From contig JALOKU010000022.1 of the NCBI GenBank assembly GCA_025456345.1, positions 1 to 43,849 on the forward strand: a stretch of 43,849 bases of DNA, written 5' to 3'. Below are positions 15,942 through 24,632 of the stretch, piece by piece. This DNA comes from Vicinamibacterales bacterium (GTDB lineage Bacteria > Acidobacteriota > Vicinamibacteria > Vicinamibacterales > JAKQTR01). A program made the translations under genes and the position numbers. The notes below the pieces were generated by a model. That model was not told the DNA's origin and did not search any database. It was given only the letters and a program-made list of their open reading frames with translations. The first letter of the stretch is position 1, and every line of letters begins with the position of its first letter.

Positions 15942-17119
15942 CGGTCCACGTCTCCCATGATGACGTCGCTCGATCCGATCACCGCCACCACGTCCGCGAG
16001 CAGCCCGCCCCGGGCCATCTTCTCGAGCGCCTGGCAGGCCATCAGCGACGGCGACCGCATCTTCACCCGCGCCGGCCGGTTGCCCCCGTCCGAGATGACG
16101 TGGCACCCGTGCTCGCCGCGCGGCCCCTCGACCGGCACGTACGCCTCGCCGGCCGGCACCGTGAATCCCTGCGAGAAGATCAGGAAGTGCTGGATGAGCG
16201 CCTCCATCTCCGTGTAGACCTTGTCCTTCGGCGGCGGCACCACGCGCGAATCGTTCGCCGCGTGCGCGCCCTTCGGGGAGATCCGTTCGAGCGCCTGCCG
16301 GCAGATGCGGATGCTCTGGCGCATCTCGTCGACGCGCACCATGTAGCGGTCGAACACGTCCCCTGCCGCGCCCATGGGCACATCGAAGTCGAACGTCTCG
16401 TAGCCGCAGTACGGGAAGGCCTTGCGCACGTCGTAGGCCACGCCGGACCCGCGGGCAATGGGCCCGACCAGGCCGAACGCGATCGCATCCGCGCGCGACA
16501 GGACGCCGACGCCGCGCGTGCGGCTGGTGAAGACCGCGTTCTTCGTCAGCAGGCCTTCGCACATGTCGATCTGGCCCGGCAGCCGATCGAGGATGTCGCG
16601 CACGGCCTCATGGAAGCCCGCCGGCAGGTCCTCGCGCAGCCCGCCCACGCGGATGTAGCTCGGGAACATCCGGAAGCCGGCGATGAGCTCGTTCACGTTC
16701 AGGATGCGCTCCCGCTCGTTGAACGTGTAGAGCATCACCGTGATGGCGCCCAGGTCCATCACGTGGGTCCCGAGCCAGACGAGGTGGCTGTTCAGCCGCT
16801 GCAGTTCGGCCAGCAGCACGCGGATCCAGGTGACCCGCTCCGGGATCTCCGTCCCCAGGAGCTTCTCCACGGCCAGCACGTACCCCAGGGTGTTCGAGTG
16901 CGCGCTCAGGTAGTCCATGCGCTCGACGAGCGGGATGACCTGCTGCCACTTCTTCTGCTCCGCGGTCTTCTCGATGCCCGTGTGCAGGTAGCCGATGGTC
17001 GGCGCGATCGACAGCACCGTTTCGCCGTCCAGCTCGAGCACCAGCCGCAGCACGCCGTGGGTACTGGGATGCTGCGGCCCCATGTTGACGGTCAGCACCT
17101 CGGTGCGCAGCTCAGGCAT
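15938..17119 (-). CDS. nuoD: NADH-quinone oxidoreductase subunit D
   Basis: The quinone-site subunit of the connecting fragment (393 residues, the usual size). The conserved N terminus NMGPQHPSTHGVLRLVLELDGE carries the quinone-coordinating histidine region. It is followed by GYLHTGIEKTAEQKKWQQVIPLVERMDYLS and, near the end, GSSDVIMGDVDR. It is a homologue of the [NiFe]-hydrogenase large subunit without metal-binding cysteines. The start is ATG 17119, inside the last eight bases of gmhA, and it is coupled to nuoE downstream by a four-base overlap. Confidence 0.97.
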   Translation of the reverse strand: MPELRTEVLTVNMGPQHPSTHGVLRLVLELDGETVLSIAPTIGYLHTGIEKTAEQKKWQQVIPLVERMDYLSAHSNTLGYVLAVEKLLGTEIPERVTWIRVLLAELQRLNSHLVWLGTHVMDLGAITVMLYTFNERERILNVNELIAGFRMFPSYIRVGGLREDLPAGFHEAVRDILDRLPGQIDMCEGLLTKNAVFTSRTRGVGVLSRADAIAFGLVGPIARGSGVAYDVRKAFPYCGYETFDFDVPMGAAGDVFDRYMVRVDEMRQSIRICRQALERISPKGAHAANDSRVVPPPKDKVYTEMEALIQHFLIFSQGFTVPAGEAYVPVEGPRGEHGCHVISDGGNRPARVKMRSPSLMACQALEKMARGGLLADVVAVIGSSDVIMGDVDR

Positions 17120-17690
17120 ACAGCTCCCGTTCGATCAGGGCGCACACCGCGTGCAGCAGCGTGCGGTGCACCTCCTGCACGCGCGCCGTCGAGGCGGCCG
17201 GCACGTTGACGTGGATGTCGGCGGCCGCGCCGACCACGCCCCCGTCGCGCCCGGTCAGCGCCACCGTCGTCAACCCGCCCGCCCTGGCGGCGTCGAACGC
17301 CGCCAGCACGTTGGCCGACCCGCCGCTGGTCGAGATCCCGAGGACGACATCCCCCGGCCGCCCGAGCGCTTCCACCTGGCGCGCGAAGACCATGGTGAAA
17401 TCGTAGTCGTTGGCCAGCGCCGTCAGGATCGACGTGTCGGTGGTCAGCGCAATGGCAGCCATCGCCGCGCGCTCACGCTCGAAGCGCCCGACCAGCTCGG
17501 CCGCGAAGTGCTGCGCGTCGGCGGCGCTTCCGCCGTTGCCGCAGGCCAGGATCCGCCCGCCGCCCCGCAGGGCCGTCACCATCGCCCCGGCCGCCGCAGC
17601 CGCCGGGCCGGCCGCCGGGAGGGATGCGCCGTGGAGGCGGGCCGCCTCGGCCAGCGTCTGGGCCACGAAATCGGTGCGGGCGTCGGCCAT
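17112..17690 (-). CDS. gmhA: Sedoheptulose-7-phosphate (phosphoheptose) isomerase
   Basis: Converts sedoheptulose 7-phosphate to D-glycero-D-manno-heptose 7-phosphate, the first step to ADP-heptose for LPS inner core. It is a single SIS domain of 192 residues. The phosphate loop is CGNGGSAADAQ (50-60), with STSGGSAN at 120-127. Residues H61, E65, Q172 and H180 fall exactly at the metal/catalytic positions known in E. coli GmhA, so activity is expected. The gene is embedded in the nuo operon. Its ATG shares a base with the nuoC stop (TGATG), and its end overlaps nuoD by eight bases. Later heptose genes (gmhB, hldC) lie 17 kb away. A plain SIS protein acting on another sugar phosphate is less likely given these residues. 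Confidence 0.9.
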   Translation of the reverse strand: MADARTDFVAQTLAEAARLHGASLPAAGPAAAAAGAMVTALRGGGRILACGNGGSAADAQHFAAELVGRFERERAAMAAIALTTDTSILTALANDYDFTMVFARQVEALGRPGDVVLGISTSGGSANVLAAFDAARAGGLTTVALTGRDGGVVGAAADIHVNVPAASTARVQEVHRTLLHAVCALIERELYA

Positions 17691-18241
17691 CAGCCCTTGT
17701 CCCCACGCAGGCGGCGGTCCTGCTCCATCGTCGCCCGGAACTGCTCCTCGGTGACCTGCGTCGGGGCGGCGAACGTCACCGGCACGTCGACCTGGACCGG
17801 GTAGTCTTTCCGGAGCGGGTGCCCTTCCCAATCCTCGGCCGTCAGCAGCCGGCGCATGTCCGGGTGGCCCTCGAACTCGACGCCGAAAAGATCCCAGACC
17901 TCGCGCTCCAGGAAGCCCGCCGACGGCCAGATACCGACAACCGACGGCACGCGCGGCTGCTCGCCGCCGACCCGCACCTTCACGCGCAGGCGGGCAGGCA
18001 CGTCTGCCGCCACCAGGCTGTAGTTCACCTCGAACCTGGGCTCGTTCGGCAGGGTGTCGACGCCGACGATGTCGATGAGCGCCGTGAACTGGAACGCCGG
18101 GTCGTCGCGGAGCGCGCCGCCCACGGCACGCAGGGTCTGTGCCGGCACGAGGATGGTCGGCTGGTCGATGCTCGCGAGCGCTTCGGCGCCGGTCCCGGGC
18201 ACCAGCGTCTCCAGCGCGGCGATGATGGCGGATGCGTCCAT
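17690..18241 (-). CDS. nuoC: NADH-quinone oxidoreductase subunit C
   Basis: The 30-kDa-type peripheral subunit (183 residues). It is recognised from FTALIDIVGVDTLPNEPRFEVNYSL and the signature REVWDLFGVEFEGHPDMRRLLTAEDWEGHPLRKDYPV (about 112-150). It is a separate gene and not a NuoCD fusion. A short charged tail (EEQFRATMEQDRRLRGDKG) follows. The ATG start at 18241 is 12 bp below the nuoB stop. Confidence 0.97.
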   Translation of the reverse strand: MDASAIIAALETLVPGTGAEALASIDQPTILVPAQTLRAVGGALRDDPAFQFTALIDIVGVDTLPNEPRFEVNYSLVAADVPARLRVKVRVGGEQPRVPSVVGIWPSAGFLEREVWDLFGVEFEGHPDMRRLLTAEDWEGHPLRKDYPVQVDVPVTFAAPTQVTEEQFRATMEQDRRLRGDKG

Positions 18242-18253
18242 GGCTGCTCGGGG

Positions 18254-18733
<480 letters not shown>

Positions 18734-18787
18734 CGTTCGTCCGTCCGGGAAGGGCGCCGGCACAGGCCCCGGCGCGCCGCATCACAC

Positions 18788-19150
18788 CTAGGTCGGGCGG
18801 TTCCAGTCCAGCACGCCCTTCTTCCACACGTACGCGTAGCCGGCCACCAGAATCAGAAAGAAGACCAGCACCTGCACGAACCCGATCCATCGGAGGTCCC
18901 GGATGGCCATCGCCCACGGGTAGAGGAACGCCACTTCGATGTCGAACAGGAGGAAGATCATCGCCACCAGGTAGAACTTCACCGAGTGGCGCTCGCGCGC
19001 ATCTCCCACGGGCGGCATGCCGCACTCGTAGGGCGCTTCCTTCTCGGCCGTCCGCTTCCTCGGCCCGAGGAAGAAGGCCATCACGATGGACCCGGCCGCA
19101 AAGGCCACGCCCAGGAATGCCAGCAGAAGGATGGAGAGCCAACTCTGCAT
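18788..19150 (-). CDS. nuoA: NADH-quinone oxidoreductase subunit A
   Basis: A small membrane subunit (120 residues, three helices) at the interface of the two arms. The conserved loop KEAPYECGMPPVGDARERHSVKFYLVAMIFLLFDIEVAFLYPWA is complete, including the loop cysteine and the acidic pair DIE in helix 2. It is the first gene of the operon and starts at ATG 19150 with no evident ribosome site. It is transcribed divergently from the GT4 gene across a 113-bp spacer. Confidence 0.97.
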   Translation of the reverse strand: MQSWLSILLLAFLGVAFAAGSIVMAFFLGPRKRTAEKEAPYECGMPPVGDARERHSVKFYLVAMIFLLFDIEVAFLYPWAMAIRDLRWIGFVQVLVFFLILVAGYAYVWKKGVLDWNRPT

Positions 19151-19192
19151 AAGTGACGTTCATGCTAACGGACGAGGGGGAGAGGGGGCAAG

Positions 19193-19220
19193 GGGAACCG
19201 GCACGCGGGAACCGGCACGC
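19193..19220. repeat. 14-bp tandem repeat (two copies) in the nuoA/GT4 spacer
   Basis: GGGAACCGGCACGC occurs twice head-to-tail (19193-19206, 19207-19220). It is a multiple of seven and can be read as alternating heptamers CGGGAAC and CGGCACG. It may be a degenerate relative of the other heptamer arrays. No clear promoter was found for either divergent gene in this 113-bp stretch. Confidence 0.7.
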
Positions 19221-19263
19221 CAGCCCGCGGAACACGCGGCGGGTATGCTACCGTTGGAACGCC

Positions 19264-20700
19264 ATGCGGATTGCCTGGTTCAGCCCGCTGCCTCCGAACC
19301 GGTCGGGCATCGCCGCGTACTGCGCTGAACTGCTGCCCCGCCTGGCGGCGCATGAGATCGAGGCGTTCGTCGACGACAGCGGCGGGCAGGACGCGCCAGC
19401 GCGGATCGCTCCCGTCGAGGGGGTGACCGTCCGCGGCGCGCATGACTTCCCGTGGCGGCACGCGCGCCAGCCGTACGACGCCGTCGTGTACCACCTCGGC
19501 AATGACCGCTGCCACGACTACATGTGGCCGTACCTGACGCGGTACCCCGGCCTGCTCGTGCTGCACGACGCGCAGCTCCACCAGGCGCGGGCCCAAGCCC
19601 TGATTGGCCGGCACCGCGAAGCCGACTTCAAGGCGGAGTTCGCCTACTGCCATCCCGGCGTCTCGCCGCTCCTGGCAGACCTGGTCATCGCCGGACTGGG
19701 AGACACCCTCTGCTACTTCTGGCCCATGGTCCGGGTTCCCATTGAATCGGCCCGCGTGGTCGCCGTTCACAGCGCTTACCTCGCCCGCGAACTGGCCGAG
19801 GAGCATCCAGGGAAACCCATCCGGCCCATCCATCTCGGCGTTCGGGATCCCAGGAGCGCCGCGATGGCTCCGGCCGGGGATGTGCGGCGCCGCCACGGGA
19901 TTCCCGACGACGCGGTCGTCTTCGGATCGTTCGGCCGGGTGACGCCCGAGAAGGGCCTGTCGGGCGTTGTGCAGGCCCTGGCGCAGGTCGCCGCGGCGCT
20001 GCCGTCGATTCGCGTGCTGATCGTCGGCGAGGTGCCGCCGTATTTCGACCCGATGGCAGAGGCCCGCCAATGGGGCGTTGCGGACCGCATCATCGAGACG
20101 GGGTACGTTGACGACGACGCCCTCCCGGAGTACCTCGCCGCCGTGGATGTCTGCCTGAACCTCCGATGGCCAACTGGACGGGAAACCTCCGCCGCATGGG
20201 TCCGCTGCCTGGCGGCCGGGAAGCCCACGGTCATCACCGACCTCGTCCACCTGACCGACGTGCCCAGCCTCGACCTCCGATCGATGAAGGTGGTGAGCAC
20301 CACTGCTGCCGGCGCAGAGCCGGTGTGCGTCCATGTCGAGCTGGTTGATGGATCGCACATGCTGAGGCTGGCGCTGCGGCGCCTGGCGGAAGACGCCGGA
20401 CTCAGGCAGCGCCTCGGCCGGGCGGCTCGCAGGTATTGGGAAGACCACGGCACCATCGGCCTGATGGCGCGCGAATACGAGACGTTGCTGGCGGAGGCGC
20501 AGGCGGCCCCCGACCCGGTCCGGCCGGCCGGCTGGCCAGCCCACCTGAGCGCCGACGGCACGTCCACCGCGCGCGGGTTGCTCCGTCAGATGGCCGTGCC
20601 CTACCCGCTCGAGCCGCCGGGACTCGCAACGGCGGCCGGCAGGGAGCCGGGGAGAATCGTGCCGCCGATCGCACACGCGCCGTTCGCCGGGGACGCCTGA
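19264..20700 (+). CDS. Glycosyltransferase family 4 protein
   Basis: A retaining GT-B glycosyltransferase, probably building a surface polysaccharide in the cytosol. It has 478 residues starting MRIAWFSPLPPNRSGIAAYC, a typical GT4 donor-side start. The C-terminal half has the nucleotide-sugar domain: FGSFGRVTPEKGLSGVVQAL (near 220), IRVLIVGEVPPYF, GYVDDDALPEYLAAVDVCLNLRWPTGRETS with the E-x7-E-like region, then GKPTVITD. A 50-residue tail after the domain is proline-rich. Donor and acceptor cannot be told from sequence. The ATG at 19264 is chosen by homology although the frame is open earlier. It is followed after 17 bp by the methyltransferase gene. Confidence 0.9.
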   Translation: MRIAWFSPLPPNRSGIAAYCAELLPRLAAHEIEAFVDDSGGQDAPARIAPVEGVTVRGAHDFPWRHARQPYDAVVYHLGNDRCHDYMWPYLTRYPGLLVLHDAQLHQARAQALIGRHREADFKAEFAYCHPGVSPLLADLVIAGLGDTLCYFWPMVRVPIESARVVAVHSAYLARELAEEHPGKPIRPIHLGVRDPRSAAMAPAGDVRRRHGIPDDAVVFGSFGRVTPEKGLSGVVQALAQVAAALPSIRVLIVGEVPPYFDPMAEARQWGVADRIIETGYVDDDALPEYLAAVDVCLNLRWPTGRETSAAWVRCLAAGKPTVITDLVHLTDVPSLDLRSMKVVSTTAAGAEPVCVHVELVDGSHMLRLALRRLAEDAGLRQRLGRAARRYWEDHGTIGLMAREYETLLAEAQAAPDPVRPAGWPAHLSADGTSTARGLLRQMAVPYPLEPPGLATAAGREPGRIVPPIAHAPFAGDA

Positions 20701-20717
20701 CCGGGGGGACCAGACCT

Positions 20718-22166
20718 ATGTTTGCCGAGGACGACATCGAGCGCCGCCGCCAGGAACGGGAAGCCGCGGACCTGGCGTACAACGAGGCCCTGACGGCGCT
20801 TGACCACGCGCTCCCCAGGGTGCCGGCACTCCCGCTCCCGCCGGTGCCCTACGACGAAAGCCAGCTGCCTGGCCTCAACGATCGATGGCGCCTCGTCACC
20901 GCGGACCCGGCGGCGGGGCTCAGCGGATGGCGCCGGCGGCTTGCGCTGGCGACCTGGAGGCTCGTCGGCCCGGTGTTCGATCGCCAGCAGGCCTTCAACG
21001 CGGCGCTGGTGGACCACCTGAACCGGAACGTCGCGGCGCACCGGGCGAACCGGACAGCCATCGAGGCCACCCTGGGCGCCGTGCGCGATGAACTGGAGAA
21101 GCTCGAGGCGTTCCACTCGAAACTGATCCTGTACCTGCAGACGATCACCCGCTACGTGGACACGAAGGACCGGAGCGAGTTCATCGCCACGCTGGCGAAC
21201 CTCACCAATGCCGGCTTGAGCGGCGTGGCCGACGAGTTCCGCCGCCGCTGGGAGTCGATGGTCGCGCGCGAACAGCGCTACGTCGCCTCCGTGGACGAGG
21301 TGCGCACGAGCCTCGCGAGCGTCCAGCAGACGGGCTTGATGCTGAAGCGTGAACTCGAGCGGGGCCTGGCGGCGGGCGCCGCGATCACGCCGGCCGCGCA
21401 GGGCGCCGGCCCGGCCGCGGGTGCCCCGCCGGTTCCTGCCGCCTCGCCGTCGGCAGCCTCCGACGCGGTCAACGCCTACAAGTACGTGGGCTTCGAGAAC
21501 AAGTTCCGAGGATCCGAGGCCGAGATCACGGCTCGGCTGCTGCAGTACGTCCACCTGTTCGAGCGCGCGTCGGACGTGCTCGACCTGGGGTGCGGCCGCG
21601 GTGAGTTCCTGTCGCTGCTCCGGGAACGGGGCATCCGCGCCCGCGGCCTCGACATCAACCACGAGATGATCGAGGCCTGCCGCGCCCGCGGCCTCGATGC
21701 CACCGAAGGCGACGCGCTCGCGTACCTCGAGTCGCTGCCCGATGCGTCGCTCGGCGGCCTGATTGCCGTGCAGGTCGTGGAGCACTTCCAGCCGCCGTAC
21801 CTCGTGCGGTTCCTCGACACGGCGTACCACAAACTGAAGCCCGGTTCGACGATCGTGCTCGAAACGTTGAACCCGTCCTGCTGGTTCGCGTTCTTCGAGG
21901 CCTACCTCCGGGACATCACGCACGCCTGGCCCCTGCACCCGGAGACGCTGAAGTTCCTCGTCGTCGCCTCGGGTTTCCAGCGCGCCGATGTCCGCCTGCT
22001 GTCGCCCTATCCGATCGACGCCCGGCTGCAGCCGGTTCAACTCCCGCCCGAGGCGCTCACCGCGGGCATGGTCTCCCTCGCCCAGACGTTCAACGAGAAC
22101 GTCGACAAGCTCAATGCCGTCATGTACTCGTACCTGGACTATGCGGTGGTGGGAGAGCGACTCTAG
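20718..22166 (+). CDS. Coiled-coil class I SAM-dependent methyltransferase (possible polysaccharide chain terminator)
   Basis: 482 residues in two parts. About 80-220 is long, charged and helical (HLNRNVAAHRANRTAIEATL, then RDELEKLEAFHSKLILYLQ), ending in an alanine/proline linker near 220-255. The Rossmann methyltransferase domain follows: VLDLGCGRGEFLSLL near 287, GLDINHEMIEACRARG, then GLIAVQVVEHF. A coiled-coil ruler joined to a methyltransferase resembles the WbdD type that caps O-polysaccharide chains, but no kinase domain is present, so this is only a suggestion. The ATG at 20718 has GGGGGGA upstream. The TAG stop is supplied by the first unit of a heptamer array. Confidence 0.85.
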   Translation: MFAEDDIERRRQEREAADLAYNEALTALDHALPRVPALPLPPVPYDESQLPGLNDRWRLVTADPAAGLSGWRRRLALATWRLVGPVFDRQQAFNAALVDHLNRNVAAHRANRTAIEATLGAVRDELEKLEAFHSKLILYLQTITRYVDTKDRSEFIATLANLTNAGLSGVADEFRRRWESMVAREQRYVASVDEVRTSLASVQQTGLMLKRELERGLAAGAAITPAAQGAGPAAGAPPVPAASPSAASDAVNAYKYVGFENKFRGSEAEITARLLQYVHLFERASDVLDLGCGRGEFLSLLRERGIRARGLDINHEMIEACRARGLDATEGDALAYLESLPDASLGGLIAVQVVEHFQPPYLVRFLDTAYHKLKPGSTIVLETLNPSCWFAFFEAYLRDITHAWPLHPETLKFLVVASGFQRADVRLLSPYPIDARLQPVQLPPEALTAGMVSLAQTFNENVDKLNAVMYSYLDYAVVGERL

Positions 22167-22242
22167 GGGCTAGGGACTAGGCGCTTGGCGCTAGTCAGTC
22201 GCGCGGACCCCTAGCGCCTAGCCCCTAGCGCCTAGCGCCTGC
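22163..22242. repeat. Inverted heptamer arrays, 5 + 5 units (CTAGGGG ... CCCCTAG), in a convergent spacer
   Basis: Five units (CTAGGGG, CTAGGGA, CTAGGCG, CTTGGCG, CTAGTCA) run from 22163 to 22197. Ten bases later come five units of the complement family (CCCCTAG, CGCCTAG, CGCCTGC) from 22208 to 22242. The left arm contains the methyltransferase stop codon, and the right arm abuts the stop of the convergent gene. It would form a hairpin of about 35-bp arms in both transcripts, so it is a plausible bidirectional terminator. Confidence 0.92.
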
Positions 22243-23538
22243 TTAGAGCCGGTGAATATGCTTGCCGGCGAACCCCCGCAGCGCGTTGCGCGCGTCCATG
22301 ATGAGCGGCGCTTTCGCGACCAGCTCCTTGTAGTCGAACAGGTCGTGATCGGTGGTGATGACCACGCAGTCCGGCTTCGACGCCAGGGCTTCTGCCGTGC
22401 CAATCGCGGTGAAGGCATGGCCGTCGGCCTTGAAGGACGGGACGTACGGGTCGCTGTAGGTCACTGACGCTCCGCGCCGGACGAGGTGCTCGATCACGTC
22501 GAGCGCCGGCGACTCGCGCATGTCGCCGACGTTCTTCTTGTAGGCGACCCCGTACACGTGGACCCGCGACCCGTTCACCGCCTTCTTGGCGGTATTGAGC
22601 GCGTCGGCGACCCGCGTCACGACCCACTCGGGCATCGAACTGTTCACCTGGCCGGCCAGCTCGATGAACCGGGCCTCGAACCCGCTCTGGCGCGCCTTCC
22701 ACGAGAGGTAGAACGGATCGATCGGGATGCAGTGGCCGCCAAGACCGGGCCCCGGATAGAACGGCATGAATCCGAAGGGCTTGGTCTTCGCCGCGTCGAT
22801 GACCTCCCACACGTCGATCTTCATGCGGTGGCACATCAGCGCGAGTTCGTTCACCATGCCGATGTTCACCGATCGGAACGTGTTCTCGAGCAGCTTCGCC
22901 ATCTCGGCCACCACCGTCGAGCTGACCGGCACGGTTTTCGCGACGACGGCGCCGTAGAGCGCACAGGCGATGTCCGTGCTCGCCTTGTCGATGCCGCCGA
23001 CGACCTTCGGGATGTCCTTCGTCAGGTACTGCGGGTTGGCGGGGTCGACGCGCTCGGGCGAAAACGCCAGGTAGAAGTCCTGGCCGGCCTTCAGGCCGGT
23101 CTCCTCGAGCATCGGCTTGACCAGTTCGTCGGTCGTGCCGGGGTAGGTGGTCGACTCGAGGCTGACCAGCTGGCCCTTCTTGAGGTGCTTCCGGACCGCC
23201 TCCACCGCCTGGACGACGTAGGACATGTCCGGGTCCTTGGTCTTGCGCAGGGGCGTCGGCACGGCGATGTCGATGCAGTCCATGGCCGCGAGCGCGGCCA
23301 TGTCGGTGGTCGCCCTGAACTGGCCGGACGCCACCACCTTCGCAAGGTCCTCGGACTTCACGTCGGGGATGTAGCTCCTCCCGGCGTTCAATTCTCCGAC
23401 CTTCCATTCGTCGACGTCGAATCCCGTGACGTGAAACCGCCCAAGCGCGAGTTCCACGGCCAGCGGGAGGCCTACGTAGCCGAGGCCGATGATGCCGACG
23501 TTGCAGTCCCTGTTCGTGACGCGATCGAGCAGACTCAT
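22243..23538 (-). CDS. UDP-sugar 6-dehydrogenase (UDP-GlcNAc/ManNAc type, WbpA/WbpO-like)
   Basis: NAD-dependent four-electron oxidation of a UDP-sugar to the uronic acid, a precursor of surface polysaccharide. It has 431 residues: an N-terminal Rossmann domain (VGIIGLGYVGLPLAVELA, 14-31), then STTYPGTTDELV, and the catalytic cysteine C270 in GPGLGGHCIPIDP. The C-terminal UDP-binding domain contains VYGVAYKKNVGDMRESPALDVIEHL. The pattern fits the UDP-N-acetylglucosamine/mannosamine group better than UDP-glucose dehydrogenase, but the exact substrate is inferred. The ATG has GAGG upstream. It lies nine bases after the gmd stop and is probably co-transcribed. The DegT aminotransferase at 28-29 kb may use its product. 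Confidence 0.9.
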   Translation of the reverse strand: MSLLDRVTNRDCNVGIIGLGYVGLPLAVELALGRFHVTGFDVDEWKVGELNAGRSYIPDVKSEDLAKVVASGQFRATTDMAALAAMDCIDIAVPTPLRKTKDPDMSYVVQAVEAVRKHLKKGQLVSLESTTYPGTTDELVKPMLEETGLKAGQDFYLAFSPERVDPANPQYLTKDIPKVVGGIDKASTDIACALYGAVVAKTVPVSSTVVAEMAKLLENTFRSVNIGMVNELALMCHRMKIDVWEVIDAAKTKPFGFMPFYPGPGLGGHCIPIDPFYLSWKARQSGFEARFIELAGQVNSSMPEWVVTRVADALNTAKKAVNGSRVHVYGVAYKKNVGDMRESPALDVIEHLVRRGASVTYSDPYVPSFKADGHAFTAIGTAEALASKPDCVVITTDHDLFDYKELVAKAPLIMDARNALRGFAGKHIHRL

Positions 23539-23547
23539 GGTGGACCT

Positions 23548-24531
23548 CTAGCGGGGCTTGGGCGGTTTGATCCCGGACAGCCGTTCGATGTCGCTGTCGA
23601 CCATCATGCCGACCAGCCCGGCGAAATCGACCGAGGGCGCCCAGCCGAGACTCTGGCGGGCTTTCGCGGCATTGCCGATCAGGTGATCGACTTCGGCGGG
23701 CCGGAGGAACCGGGGATCGACCTCGACGTGCGCCTTCCAGTCGAGGCCGGCGTGGCCGAACGCCACCTCGACCAGGTCGCGGACCGAATGGCTCTCGCCG
23801 GTCGCCACGACGTAGTCGTCGGCCGTCGGCTGCTGGAGCATGAGCCACATCGCGCGGACGTAGTCCCCGGCGAATCCCCAGTCGCGGTGCGCCTCGAGGT
23901 TCCCGAGGTAGAGCTTCTGCTCGATCCCGAGCTTGATTCGGGCGACCCCGTCCGATACCTTGCGCGTGACGAACTCGAGGCCGCGGCGCGGCGATTCGTG
24001 ATTGAACAGGATGCCGGAGCAGGCGAACAGCCCGTAGCTCTCCCGGTAGTTGACCGTGATGTAATGGCCGAACACCTTCGACACGCCATACGGGCTGCGC
24101 GGGTAGAACGGCGTCAGCTCCGTCTGCGGCACCTCGCGCACCTTGCCGAACATCTCGCTCGAGGAAGCCTGGTACAGCTTGATCTTCGGGTTGACGCGCC
24201 GGACCGCGTCCAGCACGCGCGTCACGCCCTGGGCGTTGAACTCGCCGGTCAGCAGGGGCTGGTCCCACGACGCCGGGACGAACGACATGGCGGCGAGGTT
24301 GTACAGCTCGTCCGGCTCGTTCTCTTCGATGGCCCGGATGAGCGAGAGCCCGTCGAGGAGATCGGCCGGATGGAGTCTGATACGATCCAGCAGGTGTTCG
24401 ATCCGGTTGAGGTTGGGATGGCTCAGGCGGCGGATGATGCCGGTGACCTCGTACCCCTCGCCGAGCAGCAGCTCGGCCAGGTAGGACCCATCCTGCCCTG
24501 TGATGCCCGTGATCATGGCGCGTTTGGACAT
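23548..24531 (-). CDS. gmd: GDP-mannose 4,6-dehydratase
   Basis: An extended SDR enzyme that makes GDP-4-keto-6-deoxymannose, precursor of GDP-fucose, GDP-rhamnose or GDP-perosamine. It has 327 residues. The NADP motif is [17 protein letters not shown] (7-23). The active site is SSSEMFG (123-129) with Y148 and K152 in [21 protein letters not shown] and [16 protein letters not shown] are family hallmarks, with Gmd-type sequence and not UDP-glucose epimerase type. No GDP-fucose synthase or 4-reductase gene is adjacent, so the end product is unknown. AGGGA lies eight bases before ATG 24531. Confidence 0.93.
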   Translation of the reverse strand: MSKRAMITGITGQDGSYLAELLLGEGYEVTGIIRRLSHPNLNRIEHLLDRIRLHPADLLDGLSLIRAIEENEPDELYNLAAMSFVPASWDQPLLTGEFNAQGVTRVLDAVRRVNPKIKLYQASSSEMFGKVREVPQTELTPFYPRSPYGVSKVFGHYITVNYRESYGLFACSGILFNHESPRRGLEFVTRKVSDGVARIKLGIEQKLYLGNLEAHRDWGFAGDYVRAMWLMLQQPTADDYVVATGESHSVRDLVEVAFGHAGLDWKAHVEVDPRFLRPAEVDHLIGNAAKARQSLGWAPSVDFAGLVGMMVDSDIERLSGIKPPKPR

Positions 24532-24562
24532 ACGGTCGTTCCCTTATCGGTTCGAGTCCTTC

Positions 24563-24592
24563 ATCCTAGTAGGTACCCGCGCAGAGAGGCAA
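24563..24592 (-). promoter_or_regulatory. Candidate promoter of gmd and the UDP-sugar dehydrogenase gene
   Basis: On the minus strand TTGCCT (24592-24587) and TAGGAT (24568-24563) are separated by 18 bp, 32 bp before the gmd start. Each box matches the sigma-70 consensus at four positions. It is in the divergent spacer shared with the FAD oxidoreductase gene. Confidence 0.35.
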
Positions 24593-24632
24593 GCCGCCGG
24601 CCCCTCTCCCTGGCCCGGGTCTGAGGCCGCCG

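Noticed and set aside
22486-24624. 712-codon plus-strand open frame opposite the UDP-sugar dehydrogenase and gmd genes
   Set aside because: It spans two well-identified genes on the other strand and has a shadow-frame composition.
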